In this document: in pieces, positions 9,888 to 18,409 of the stretch | Numbering within the stretch: the stretch's first letter is position 1 | Layout: every line of letters starts with the position of its first letter | Translations under genes and position numbers: made by a program | Source of the DNA: Haladaptatus sp. R4 | GTDB taxonomy: Archaea > Halobacteriota > Halobacteria > Halobacteriales > Haladaptataceae | Length of the DNA: 64,000 nucleotides | Assembly (NCBI RefSeq): GCF_001625445.1 | Contig: NZ_LWHG01000029.1 | Location: forward strand, 1 to 64,000 | Direction: 5' to 3' | The notes under the pieces: model-generated | Told to the model about the DNA's origin: nothing | Database searches by the model: none | The model's input: only the letters and a program-made list of their open reading frames with translations

Positions 9888-9910
9888 GGTGTCCAACTAT
9901 ATTGGACACC
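9888..9910. promoter_or_regulatory. Perfect palindrome, candidate IclR operator
   Basis: GGTGTCCAA, five bases, then TTGGACACC: a perfect nine-base inverted repeat between the creatininase-family gene and the IclR gene, about 100 bases before the IclR start. IclR regulators bind palindromic operators and commonly regulate themselves. There is no following T-run, so an intrinsic terminator is less likely. A second copy of the core TCCAA-N5-TTGGA lies beyond the IclR gene. Confidence 0.55.
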
Positions 9911-10006
9911 GCGTCGGCGGGATGAGAGAGCGAATTCGTAAGTGAGAGGAATCGAGGGTAATTTTGGAGGAAGATTTATTATGATTCTACGAAAAGCAGT
10001 GTTTCA

Positions 10007-10768
10007 ATGTCACAGGGAACGACGAAATCACTCAAATCGCTCCAACAAGCTTTCGAGATAATCGAACACCTCAAACAGACGGATGGTGCTGGCGTAACCG
10101 AGGTCGCAAACGAACTCGGTCTCCCGAAAAGTACCGCACACATTTACCTCAGTACCTTGGAGGACATCGGATACGTGGTGAATCGAAATCATCGGTACTA
10201 CGTCGGACTTCGATTTCTCGACGTGGGGGAGACGGTTCGCAACCAACGGCAGGTCTACGAGGTCGGGTATCCCGAAATCAACGACCTAGCGAGGGAGACG
10301 GGTGAGCTAGTGAGTCTCACCGTCCTCGAAAATGGGAAAGGAGTGTACCTATACCGAGCGAAGGGGGAGAACTCGATTCCCGTTCACAACTACCCGGGAA
10401 GCAGGGTCCATCTGCACTGTCGCTCCGCGGGAAAGGCGATACTCGCCCATCTCTCGAGTCGCCACGTCGAGGAGATTATCGAGAAGCATGGACTGCCCGC
10501 ACGAACCGAGAAAACGATCACCGACCGCTCCGTGTTGTGGAACGAACTGGAACGGATTCGTGAACGCAAGTACGCGACCAACGAGGATGAACTCCGACAA
10601 GGTCTCCGTTGTGTCGCTGCACCGATATTGGACAACGGCCAAGTCATCGGTGCCGTCAGCGTCTCGGGTCCCCGCGGTCGAATGACCGGTCAACGGTTCC
10701 GCGAGGACCTACCGAACTTGGTCCAGAATACGGCCAACATCATCGGAATCAACCTCACCTACTCCTAG
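10007..10768 (+). CDS. IclR family transcriptional regulator
   Basis: 253-residue regulator. The N-terminal winged helix-turn-helix spans about residues 8-70 (GVTEVANELGLPKSTAHIYL is the recognition region). The C-terminal effector-binding IclR domain follows, with the characteristic HLHCRSAGKAILAHL and the late GAVSVSGPRGRM. Such proteins bind palindromes as dimers or tetramers and sense small metabolites. Its position beside the creatininase-family gene and opposite the importer operon suggests it controls that module. A TATA-like TTTATTATG is near 9975. Confidence 0.9.
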   Translation: MSQGTTKSLKSLQQAFEIIEHLKQTDGAGVTEVANELGLPKSTAHIYLSTLEDIGYVVNRNHRYYVGLRFLDVGETVRNQRQVYEVGYPEINDLARETGELVSLTVLENGKGVYLYRAKGENSIPVHNYPGSRVHLHCRSAGKAILAHLSSRHVEEIIEKHGLPARTEKTITDRSVLWNELERIRERKYATNEDELRQGLRCVAAPILDNGQVIGAVSVSGPRGRMTGQRFREDLPNLVQNTANIIGINLTYS

Positions 10769-10864
10769 CGATACTGTCGGATACTCGCGCGTCGGTTTCC
10801 ACCGACGAACGTCCAGTCGCCGAGGACAAAGACTTCGAACCATGGTTCCCTTTTCCTGCCGTTG

Positions 10865-10879
10865 TCCAACACTGTTGGA
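10865..10879. promoter_or_regulatory. Second TCCAA-N5-TTGGA palindrome
   Basis: TCCAA CACTG TTGGA matches the core of the palindrome at 9892-9906 in both half-sites and spacing. It lies about 100 bases beyond the IclR stop codon. No gene starts nearby on the plus strand for 800 bases, so if functional it may govern an unrecognised transcript, or be a remnant. Confidence 0.4.
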
Positions 10880-11302
10880 AGCAGTATTCGACAGTGGTTC
10901 TTCCTCGCCGACCATTTGAGCGCCAAAATCGACCATGACTATCATTTCGCTTCCGAACGGGATACCGATTCAAAGCGTCGTCCGAGTCGGGGTACGAAAA
11001 GTGATCACATGAATTGGTTATCTTTCGTCAGCGATTACCCTCTCTTGGAGTTGTACTTTACAGTACTAATTGTGTAATGGTTAATTGAAACTGCCGCGGG
11101 TAGGGTCAGCTATCATCACCCGCAAGCGTCGATCGACACTCCTTCACGGTGTATCCCGTCGAAATCTCCTTCTCGGACTCGATAGATCGAAACGGCGAAT
11201 TTGATATAGCATTATATAATTTATAATCTTCGCGGATGGACGTTTTTGAGCAGTAGCGGGTCTGAAACAACCGATATCTGTAATCCTTCCTTCGGCACAC
11301 GA

Positions 11303-11330
11303 ACTTCCGCTTAGAACCATAAGCGGAAGT
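11303..11330. repeat. 11-base inverted repeat, 6-base loop
   Basis: ACTTCCGCTTA, GAACCA, TAAGCGGAAGT forms a perfect 11-base stem. The right arm TAAGCGGAAGT recurs in direct orientation at 18176-18186, near the other side of the A/T-rich segment. This resembles the end structure of a small mobile element or an element boundary, but no transposase is attached. Confidence 0.5.
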
Positions 11331-11690
11331 ACCACCACCCCGGGACCCCCGAATCGATCTGTGCGCAATCCGTGGTGCGGATTGGGTGTGTTATATATCG
11401 AGTGTTTCGAACGCTTGGCTTGGTGGTCGAAATCGACTGACTCTGATTCCTGCGAGGAATCTAATGGCTCTCGTGGAAGGTATAATTTCGTGTTTGTAGA
11501 GAAAGTACAATTTAATTGGGTGTGTTATTCGTCAGTCCGATCGAGTGCGTGCACTGGCCTGCTGGACTAGGCTGCGGCGAGATTCACGCTTATCCTGGCA
11601 GCCCTCCGGCCTCCGGAGAGGATCGTCACGGCCCGCCAGATAGTTGCGTGGTTCGACAAGAATTATTTGACGCCTCCACAGATACCAATC

Positions 11691-12743
11691 ATGCCTGATT
11701 TCATCACACCTCAGCCTGTCGAACCCGGCGATCAGGTCGCAGTTATCGCACCGGCGTCGAACGCCCCAGAGAGTGCTCGGTTCGTCTATGACCTCGGTCT
11801 CACACGAATGCGTGAAGTCTTCGATCTTGAACCAATCGAGTACCCGACCGCGACTGCCGACCCTGAGTGGCTTGCGGACAATCCAGAAGCGCGCGCTGAA
11901 GATATCATGAGTGCCTTCCGTGATTCTGATATCTCGGCTGTGATTGCTAATATCGGTGGCCATGACCAGCTCACGGTCCTCCCGTATCTCGACGGTGACG
12001 TGCTCCGCAAGCACCCAACGCGATTCTACGGCTGGTCAGACAACACGAATCTAGCGCTGTTCCTCTGGAATCAGGGTATTGTCTCGTACTACGGCGGGTC
12101 AACGCTGCTCGAATACGCAATGGACGGCGAGATGTTCGACTACACCACGGAGTACCTCCGGCGTGCGCTCTTCGAGGATTCCATCGGTGAGTGGACCGAA
12201 GCGGAACTATTCACCGACGAGGCCGGTGATTGGGAGAGCCCCGATTCAGTCGAAACCACGCGCGAGATCGAACAATCTGGTGGTCGAATCTGGCGTGGCG
12301 GCGAAGAAACTGTCTCGGGTCGAATTTGGGGTGGCTGCTATGAGGTCCTCGTCGAGCAGTTCCTCGCCGATCGCTATGTACCCAATCCTGACACATTGAA
12401 CGGCGCTGTTCTTGCGCTCGAAACGAGCGAGCTGATTCCTGACCCAGCCGTCATGCGTGCGAACCTCCGAGCACTCGGCGAACGCGGTCTCCTTGAACGA
12501 TTCGACGGTGTTCTCGTTGGGCGTGCCGCCGCACGCTCACATGCCGAGGACAACCCAGAGGAATGGCGAGCGGGATACCGAGAGCGCCAGCGCGACGCTA
12601 TTACTGACGTTCTCGAGACGTACAACCCGAACGCACCTGCTGTCTTTAATTGCGAGTTTGGACATACGTACCCGACGTGCCCGGTTCCGATCGGCGGTGA
12701 GGTCGAAATAGAACCTTCAACCAGATCAATTCGACTTCTCTGA
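11691..12743 (+). CDS. S66 family peptidase (LD-carboxypeptidase / MccF-like)
   Basis: 350-residue serine peptidase-fold protein. The nucleophile is S116 in FYGWSDNTN, the family hallmark; the later ALETSEL glutamate and FGHTYPTCPV histidine fit the Ser-Glu-His triad. Family members trim murein LD-tetrapeptides or, as MccF, hydrolyse microcin C and give immunity. Archaea lack murein, so a peptide- or nucleotide-peptide-cleaving or detoxifying role is more plausible here, which is inference. The ATG at 11691 is supported by the A/T-rich leader before it. It is the first gene of the A/T-rich island. Confidence 0.85.
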   Translation: MPDFITPQPVEPGDQVAVIAPASNAPESARFVYDLGLTRMREVFDLEPIEYPTATADPEWLADNPEARAEDIMSAFRDSDISAVIANIGGHDQLTVLPYLDGDVLRKHPTRFYGWSDNTNLALFLWNQGIVSYYGGSTLLEYAMDGEMFDYTTEYLRRALFEDSIGEWTEAELFTDEAGDWESPDSVETTREIEQSGGRIWRGGEETVSGRIWGGCYEVLVEQFLADRYVPNPDTLNGAVLALETSELIPDPAVMRANLRALGERGLLERFDGVLVGRAAARSHAEDNPEEWRAGYRERQRDAITDVLETYNPNAPAVFNCEFGHTYPTCPVPIGGEVEIEPSTRSIRLL

Positions 12744-13187
12744 TTGCACGACAGGGTAATGTGCCGGGGTCCTGTGTTTCCTTGTCAGCAGCCACTCCCT
12801 GTTTACAGAATAGAACGGATGACATAGGTTTCTGTTGCGAGTTTCATGTTTAGCGTGTCAACTGTCGTCGATTTCAATGATTGAATTCGGCTGCTCCGAA
12901 CAATCGAGACATAAGCAGTCTGATTTCTGGGATTACGCCCCGTTTCGAGATGACTGATTGATTTAATAACAGAAGTAGAACGAATGACGGCGGTACGATC
13001 GAGTTCTTGAATTTCGCCGATTTAGGCGATTGACTACCGCTGGGCAGTATAAGCGGCAGTGGATCGGCCTTAGAATCCGCACAACAATCTATGCACGGTT
13101 CGTGAAGACAATCATTCATCGGTATGTTAAGAAAATCCTTTACACAGATATATTGCAGAAGCATACAGAGGAGTAGATAAGATTCAG
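12744..13187. other. Gene-free A/T-rich stretch
   Basis: About 440 bases. Open frames on both strands are short and interrupted. Near 12880-13100 there are scraps of plausible protein sequence in shifting frames, which could be a decayed gene, but no family could be named. Confidence 0.3.
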
Positions 13188-13385
13188 ATGTATCGAATAA
13201 TTATGAGGCTGATTGGTCACGTTTTTGTATTTGCAGGAGTTCTGGGAACAGGTTTCGCAATATTGGTCATCGCTATCAATCCAGCCAAGTTAATATCCTG
13301 GATTGCTGGCCTCGTGTGCTTTATAATATTCATCGTAGGATACCAACTCATTAAGTCTCTCAATCAAGTACAGAATCAAACGTGA
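13188..13385 (+). CDS. Small membrane protein, two helices
   Basis: 65-residue protein with two hydrophobic segments (about residues 8-29 and 34-54) and a polar tail ending QVQNQT. No family is recognised. It lies alone between the S66 peptidase and the ABC-2 ATPase, 256 bases before the latter. Small two-helix proteins beside ABC exporters are sometimes immunity or accessory proteins, which cannot be concluded here. Confidence 0.45.
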   Translation: MYRIIMRLIGHVFVFAGVLGTGFAILVIAINPAKLISWIAGLVCFIIFIVGYQLIKSLNQVQNQT

Positions 13386-13641
13386 CAGGTGTTGAATAAC
13401 GGTAGTTTGGCTGTTGTCGAGGTTGTGGTCTAGCGGCCATCGCCATGTTGTTGGCCTGCTGCTGTTTACCTATGAACTTTTGGTACTTACTGAACTCTAT
13501 GTCTGACGTACGATCTCAGACTGTCTGTCGTCATCGTACTTCCTCAACAGAGTAGACTGTAAAGTCTCACTACCTCCAGGGTAACGCTGTTCGGACAACA
13601 GAGATAGTCACATTTTTTTAAATCCCCTACTATCATATAAT

Positions 13642-14553
13642 ATGTCTATGATCAGTACTACTAATCTCACAAAATCATATAATAACAAAACAGTTGTTGA
13701 CGATCTCTCACTCACCATCGAACGTGGAGAAGTGTATGGTTTCCTGGGACCGAACGGAGCAGGAAAATCGACCACCATCGATATGCTAATGGATTATACA
13801 CGACCCACCAGTGGTAGTGCAACAGTCTTTGACCTCGATGTGCAGACAGAGTCTGAAACGATCCACTCACGAACTGGTATTCTCCCAGACCGATTTGGCG
13901 TGTATCAGCGGCTCACAGGACGCGAACACGTCAAATACATTCTCGACGCAAATGATGATCATGACGATATAGACCTCATCTTTGACCGAGTTGGACTCCA
14001 CAGCGCAGCCGATGAGTATGCTAGTGACTACTCAAAAGGTATGCAACAGCGCCTCGGGCTCGCAATGGCTATCGCGGGGAAGCCAGATCTGCTCATTCTC
14101 GATGAACCATTCTCCGGTCTTGACCCGCATGGTGTTCGTCTTGTCCGAGAGATTGTCGCTGACGAGCGCGATCGCGGTGCGACTGTCTTGTTTTCATCTC
14201 ACGTTCTCGATCAAGTTGAACGCGTCTGCGACCGAGTTGGATTACTCGACAATGGTACACTTCTTTTCGAAGGAACTCCCACAGAACTCCGGAGAACTGT
14301 TAGAACTGAACGACGGCTATCAATCGACACGCCACTCCCAGAGAAACTATATCAGCGTCTCGAAGATCTGGGATCAGTCACTGAAATTGACGAGAAAGAG
14401 ACTGGAGTAACAATCACCTGCCAACCTGAAGACCAGTTCAGAATCCTTGAATTAATCTGTGAGTTCGATCTTTCTGTTTCTGACTTCCACATCGAAAAAG
14501 AGACTATTGAAGATGCTTTCATCATGCTGGCCGATAATACACCCGAGAATTAA
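13642..14553 (+). CDS. ABC-2 type transporter ATP-binding protein
   Basis: 303-residue ATPase with Walker A GPNGAGKST at about residues 35-43, signature YSKGMQQRLGLA, Walker B ending ILDEPFSGLDP and switch histidine in SSHVLD. The C-terminal extension of about 90 residues is typical of exporters of antibiotics, peptides or lipids (CcmA/NatA group). A T-run with TTTAAAT about 20 bases before the ATG fits a leaderless start. It converges with the permease gene, and their stop codons share the four bases TTAA at 14550-14553. Confidence 0.88.
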   Translation: MSMISTTNLTKSYNNKTVVDDLSLTIERGEVYGFLGPNGAGKSTTIDMLMDYTRPTSGSATVFDLDVQTESETIHSRTGILPDRFGVYQRLTGREHVKYILDANDDHDDIDLIFDRVGLHSAADEYASDYSKGMQQRLGLAMAIAGKPDLLILDEPFSGLDPHGVRLVREIVADERDRGATVLFSSHVLDQVERVCDRVGLLDNGTLLFEGTPTELRRTVRTERRLSIDTPLPEKLYQRLEDLGSVTEIDEKETGVTITCQPEDQFRILELICEFDLSVSDFHIEKETIEDAFIMLADNTPEN

Positions 14554-16448
14554 CCTAAATCGCTACGGGAGAATACAAGAACTGAGAAGATCTGCGAGAC
14601 TCCAAGCAAGAGCACCAAGCCAACCATGGTCAGAATTGGATGAAGGAACCAAACCGGTATGTCTGTCCCAAATACAGACCTCACGGTTGTGATATTCGAG
14701 ATGGTGGATGGCTGTAAAACATCAGAGATGACAAATAGAGCAGTTCCACTAGAATTTGGGACACCAAGTAGCCAGTTCGTGAGAACTCGGTACAAGTTCT
14801 GCGGTAACAACCATTTAAGTAGGAAATAAGCGGGATCATTTGGTGGGTGAAGAAGATTAACCGCGTGCCCGGTTACGATACTATAAAATGAATTTATTAC
14901 TGGCTGCCAGTAAAACGGGAGAGCAACGAATGCAAATGCCAACCCACCAACGACAACCCGGTGTCGGCTAAGTGTAGAGATTGCAACTCCAACAGCAGCC
15001 ATAGCAAACAAAAATACTACGCTCGCCGCGAGAAATCCGAGTAACTCCACTAGGGGAACAGCACCATACTGAGGAGCTGCGACGGCACAGGTGAGTACAA
15101 TTGCTATCAGCACAGGAACCGAGAACGCAATTGTACGTCCTATAAGAATACCAACGATAACGTCTACACGCGATGCTTTTGTTCCCGCTGTCAAGCGAAT
15201 ACTTCCTGAGCGACGCTCTTCGGACAGTGCACGGAATGTGAAAAACACGACTCCACTACCTGCGAACAATGTAATTCCTGGTGTTTGTAAAACAGCCAAT
15301 GGGACAAGTGAACCAAGATAGTTTCTGACGATATCTTGAACAGCAAGACTGGAGATGCTGATTACGAAAATGAGAACGCCGAGGAGCCAGATGCCCGGTG
15401 AACGTGAGAGGATACGGAACTCACGTTGTGCGATTGACTGCCATCGTCCGGGAAGCCGAGAGGAGAGTTCTCTTCTACCAACGATGCTCCCAAAAGAAAT
15501 CCAGTTAGACGGACGACTCCACAGGATTTGCAGTCGACGAATCCAGTTAGATTCTTTATCGTGTTGGACAGTGAGTGATCCATTCTCAAACGCTCGAAGT
15601 GAGAATAGTACTAACACGAATGGCCAACCAACAAGGGGTATAAGAGAGAACCACGGTGCGAGATAGATAGGTTGTGACTCTCCTCTCGCAACTTCGTTTA
15701 ACGGCCCAGTAAGTTGAGTAACGGCACTATCCGTTCCGACTGGCACGTTGAGAACCCAATTAGTGAGAACGTAGTAGGCATCATTCGGTGACAATCGAGA
15801 AGCCATCTCGAAGATGTTCGGATATCGTAGACTATTCCCGGGGACAGTGCCCGTGAATATGTTCCAAAGAAAGGTCACCATCAAGTCGCTCCAGAAGAGC
15901 AACCCAGCGAGCACGGTGACTCCTACGAGGACTGCCGATTGAACCGATGAGGTGGCAAGCGTCGAGATCGAGACGATGATAGAGACAACTGCGAAAGTGT
16001 ATATTAGTGCCACTACCACGAATTCAAGGGCGATTCCAACGGAAAACCTATGCAATGAGAATATATCGACGACGACGACGAAAATCGTTCCAAAGATAAC
16101 CGGTGTGAATGTTGCAGCGGTCTGTCCAACGATTTTTCCGAGGACGATATCCGAGCGGCTAAGACGGGTTCCCGCGAGAATACGAATCGTTCCGGACTCC
16201 CGCTCGCCAATGATCGTACGATACCCAAATGTCGCTGCAACGAATGGTATTAATAAAGCAATTGTCCCCTGAACGTCTGCAATAGGAGTTGCCCCACCGA
16301 GTATCTGGACAGTCGTTGGCCGTAATGAAGTTGTGATCAATCCTATAGAGAAAGCAATAACGGAGACGATTATAAACAGTCGTCGACTAAGAATATTTTG
16401 GTACTCTCTTCGTGAAACCGAGAGTAGTTTGGTAAATTGTACATGCAT
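14550..16448 (-). CDS. ABC-2 type permease, duplicated two-domain protein
   Basis: 632-residue polytopic membrane protein made of two homologous halves. Both halves show the same order: basic N-terminus (SVSRREYQNI; AQREFRILSR), first helix, a GERESGTIR-type motif (GERESGTIRILAGT; EERRSGSIRLTAGT), a second loop GKIVGQT/GILIGRT, then four more helices and an NDAYYVLTNW/NLYRVLTNW repeat. One chain could thus form the whole membrane channel for the ATPase encoded opposite. Duplicated ABC-2 permeases are known in haloarchaea, but the cargo is unknown. Codon use is A/T-richer than in flanking genes. Confidence 0.82.
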   Translation of the reverse strand: MHVQFTKLLSVSRREYQNILSRRLFIIVSVIAFSIGLITTSLRPTTVQILGGATPIADVQGTIALLIPFVAATFGYRTIIGERESGTIRILAGTRLSRSDIVLGKIVGQTAATFTPVIFGTIFVVVVDIFSLHRFSVGIALEFVVVALIYTFAVVSIIVSISTLATSSVQSAVLVGVTVLAGLLFWSDLMVTFLWNIFTGTVPGNSLRYPNIFEMASRLSPNDAYYVLTNWVLNVPVGTDSAVTQLTGPLNEVARGESQPIYLAPWFSLIPLVGWPFVLVLFSLRAFENGSLTVQHDKESNWIRRLQILWSRPSNWISFGSIVGRRELSSRLPGRWQSIAQREFRILSRSPGIWLLGVLIFVISISSLAVQDIVRNYLGSLVPLAVLQTPGITLFAGSGVVFFTFRALSEERRSGSIRLTAGTKASRVDVIVGILIGRTIAFSVPVLIAIVLTCAVAAPQYGAVPLVELLGFLAASVVFLFAMAAVGVAISTLSRHRVVVGGLAFAFVALPFYWQPVINSFYSIVTGHAVNLLHPPNDPAYFLLKWLLPQNLYRVLTNWLLGVPNSSGTALFVISDVLQPSTISNITTVRSVFGTDIPVWFLHPILTMVGLVLLLGVSQIFSVLVFSRSDLG

Positions 16449-16667
16449 CCTTCACGGTTAGAACCTTCTCCTGATCGCTTAAATCTGTCCTTCCAGAATG
16501 TTGAATGAGTATGAGATCTAGTCTATCAAAAACCAATCCTTATTCTTGTCCATATTATGTCCTCTTTGAGTAATAATAGAATGCACGAGTGTCATATTAT
16601 ATAGTATTTATTTTTATTCAATAGAAAAATATTATGCGATCTCGATAATAATAGAATTTTGCAGTCT

Positions 16668-17330
16668 ATGACGAAAGATAAACGAGATCAACTGAATAGA
16701 CGAAACGTAGTTAAAGGTCTTGGAGTTACGGCTAGCATCGGTCTACTTGGCGGTTTGAGTAGTGCAACGTCCGGTCAAGATGACGCAGTTTCGGCCGATA
16801 TGGTCGTTGAAGACAAGCCCAACATGGTCGATGAGTTCGTGACGCGGTCGCTTCAACAGGGAGAAACCGATAGTGTCGTCAAAGCTTACAGTGAATTGGA
16901 CGAAAAGCAACTCGAATTGGTGCGAGAGGCATACGAGCGAGTCACGACAACGGAGATCAGCTCGGAGAATGCGATTACTCCCGAATACATTCCCATCTCA
17001 CCTAGCGTGTCGTACACACATAAGATAAAGGAAACGAACACGATAATTTGGAGGGCATCCATGACTCTCGATTGCCACTATTACCCTAGTGATAATAATG
17101 TCTCTTTTAATTCGCTTTCCTCAAACGGGAATGCCCCGAACTCTCTGTGGCATTACAAAGGAATAGATTATTCAAATGTGGATACTGCTGGGGCCGTTGA
17201 TGCAAAGCGGAAGTTACGGTTCAGCCACTCGGTTGCAGGACAGCATATATCCACGAATCAAGCAATATTAGAGATTGTTGCACACAATAACGGGAACATC
17301 AATAAAAGTGCAAATCGGAAAGTTCTCTAA
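16668..17330 (+). CDS. Tat-secreted protein of unknown function
   Basis: 220 residues. A twin-arginine signal (NRRNVVKGLG) is followed by a hydrophobic Gly/Ser/Leu stretch and a likely cleavage site near SGQ, with no lipobox cysteine, so release to the medium is expected. The mature part has an acidic helical first half and a Ser/Asn/Tyr-rich, probably beta-rich second half with a single cysteine (DCHYY). No domain recognised. The start MTKDKRDQ was preferred over a TTG nine bases upstream. It is divergent from the ABC-2 permease and could be its neighbour by function, but Tat substrates do not need an ABC exporter. Confidence 0.6.
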   Translation: MTKDKRDQLNRRNVVKGLGVTASIGLLGGLSSATSGQDDAVSADMVVEDKPNMVDEFVTRSLQQGETDSVVKAYSELDEKQLELVREAYERVTTTEISSENAITPEYIPISPSVSYTHKIKETNTIIWRASMTLDCHYYPSDNNVSFNSLSSNGNAPNSLWHYKGIDYSNVDTAGAVDAKRKLRFSHSVAGQHISTNQAILEIVAHNNGNINKSANRKVL

Positions 17331-17449
17331 TACAAGCATAGGTAGACAATCTAGACTTCACAGGTAATCATATAGATAAAAATTACTTTTCTCACACAAT
17401 AGTGAGCCGGGCTCTGTCTAGTTTAGCTCGTCCTCAAGAGATGTACGGC

Positions 17450-17830
17450 CATCGAACGATTGGCGGTTCTAGTAATGCCCAAATTGTTCAAGCCACCGCT
17501 GGACACTTGACCGACTGCTCACCCACAATGTATGGAGGCGGTCGATTTGCTGTTTGAGCGTGTAAAACCACTTCGATCCGCTTTCGCTCTATATAGTCGA
17601 GCCGGCTACTCAATTCATTCAAATGATTGCAGTCCGATAGCCGTAGCCATCGACGAGAAACAGAGCGTCCGAAAGATCGTATTTCTCAGTCAATCCAGTT
17701 AGAAACGCAGCCGTCGAGTTACTCCCATGCCGATCAAACACGTCAATACTGAGCAGCAGCTTTGTTTCGGTGCCTGTTGCACTCTGTGGTGAACGAGCAG
17801 CCACAACATGAAATCCATCAAAAGTGACTG
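17450..17830 (-). pseudogene. Transposase remnant (IS6-like, DDE C-terminal part)
   Basis: Minus-strand translation gives ETKLLLSIDVFDRHGSN and then DALFLVDGYGYRTA, followed in a shifted frame by KWFYTLKQQIDRLHTLW and VQRWLEQFGHY. This order matches the catalytic region and tail of haloarchaeal IS6-like DDE transposases. The frame is broken after YRTAII, and a TAG interrupts the terminal HYYN-type motif, so the gene is dead. Terminal inverted repeats were not identified. It marks past mobile-element activity in the A/T-rich island. Confidence 0.65.
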
Positions 17831-18175
17831 GAACATAATGTTCAGGTCAGAAACCAGAACTGCCGGCAGTAGCAAGGGTACTGCGCGTATTTAAAAGACC
17901 GTTCATCCACACCCGCTTAGTGCAACATGAGGCAGTGAAACAAATAGACCCTGATCAATCAAGCGCGGGTAGACCACCCCCGAGACTCCCCTGGATTCTG
18001 GGACTACAGAGGGCGGTAAGTCTCGCAAACATCCTACCTGGAACCATCGATTTAGTATAGAATCTTAACTAGACACCATCGTGATTCAGCGCGACGTATA
18101 ATTACGAAGAACTAAGAAAAGTAATGAATGTGCCTATTTCTATTCATCATGAAGTTGCTCTTCTGCCTGATTTGA

Positions 18176-18186
18176 TAAGCGGAAGT
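18176..18186. repeat. Copy of hairpin arm TAAGCGGAAGT
   Basis: An 11-base exact match, in the same orientation, to the right arm of the inverted repeat at 11303-11330. It lies close to where base composition returns to the genomic average. It could be a boundary mark of the island, but an 11-mer can recur by chance. Confidence 0.3.
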
Positions 18187-18409
18187 GATTTCGAGCGGAA
18201 CGGTGCCTTCATCGAATCACGAAACCAGTCCCTCCGTAGCGAGCGGGCTATCTCAGAAACTCACGAGGAGAAATGAGTTCGATGATCGCGTGGGAACGAT
18301 CACAGACAGGGTCAGGATAAAGTTAAAGAGCGGGTGTGATTGTACTACGAAGAAATCGTGTATGTTTATTCCGTTCAGAGATCGTAAGGGCTATAGAAAC
18401 GAGTGCGAG

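Larger units (their letters stand above)
10769..11690. other. Gene-free stretch entering the A/T-rich island
   Basis: About 920 bases without a convincing gene. It holds a hairpin (CGTCGGT, TTCC, ACCGACG at 10790-10807) just after the IclR stop, a second TCCAA-N5-TTGGA palindrome at 10865-10879, a strong inverted repeat at 11303-11330, and another palindrome (CAATCCG, five bases, CGGATTG) at 11366-11384. Base composition drops from G/C-rich to clearly A/T-rich near 11000. No transposase frame was identified. Confidence 0.4.
17331..18409. other. Gene-poor stretch with a transposase remnant
   Basis: About 1.08 kb without an intact gene. The centre (about 17450-17830, minus strand) is a decayed insertion-sequence transposase, listed separately. 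At 18176-18186 there is a copy of the 11-mer TAAGCGGAAGT that also forms the hairpin arm at 11320. G/C content rises again beyond 18400. Confidence 0.5.

Noticed and set aside
9888-9910. Intrinsic terminator for the creatininase-family gene
   Set aside because: The stem is strong, but no T-run follows, and a second copy of the core lies beyond the IclR gene, which suits an operator better.
10790-10807. Terminator hairpin after the IclR gene
   Set aside because: CGTCGGT-TTCC-ACCGACG forms a stem but is not followed by T residues; haloarchaeal termination relies on T-runs, so it was not listed as a terminator.
13386-13641. Decayed insertion sequence before the ABC-2 ATPase
   Set aside because: Composition and broken frames are suggestive, but no transposase motif or terminal repeat could be recognised.
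16668-17330. Halocin (archaeocin) precursor
   Set aside because: A Tat signal and a nearby ABC exporter invite the idea, but the cysteine-rich C-terminus of known halocin C8-type precursors is absent; only one cysteine is present.
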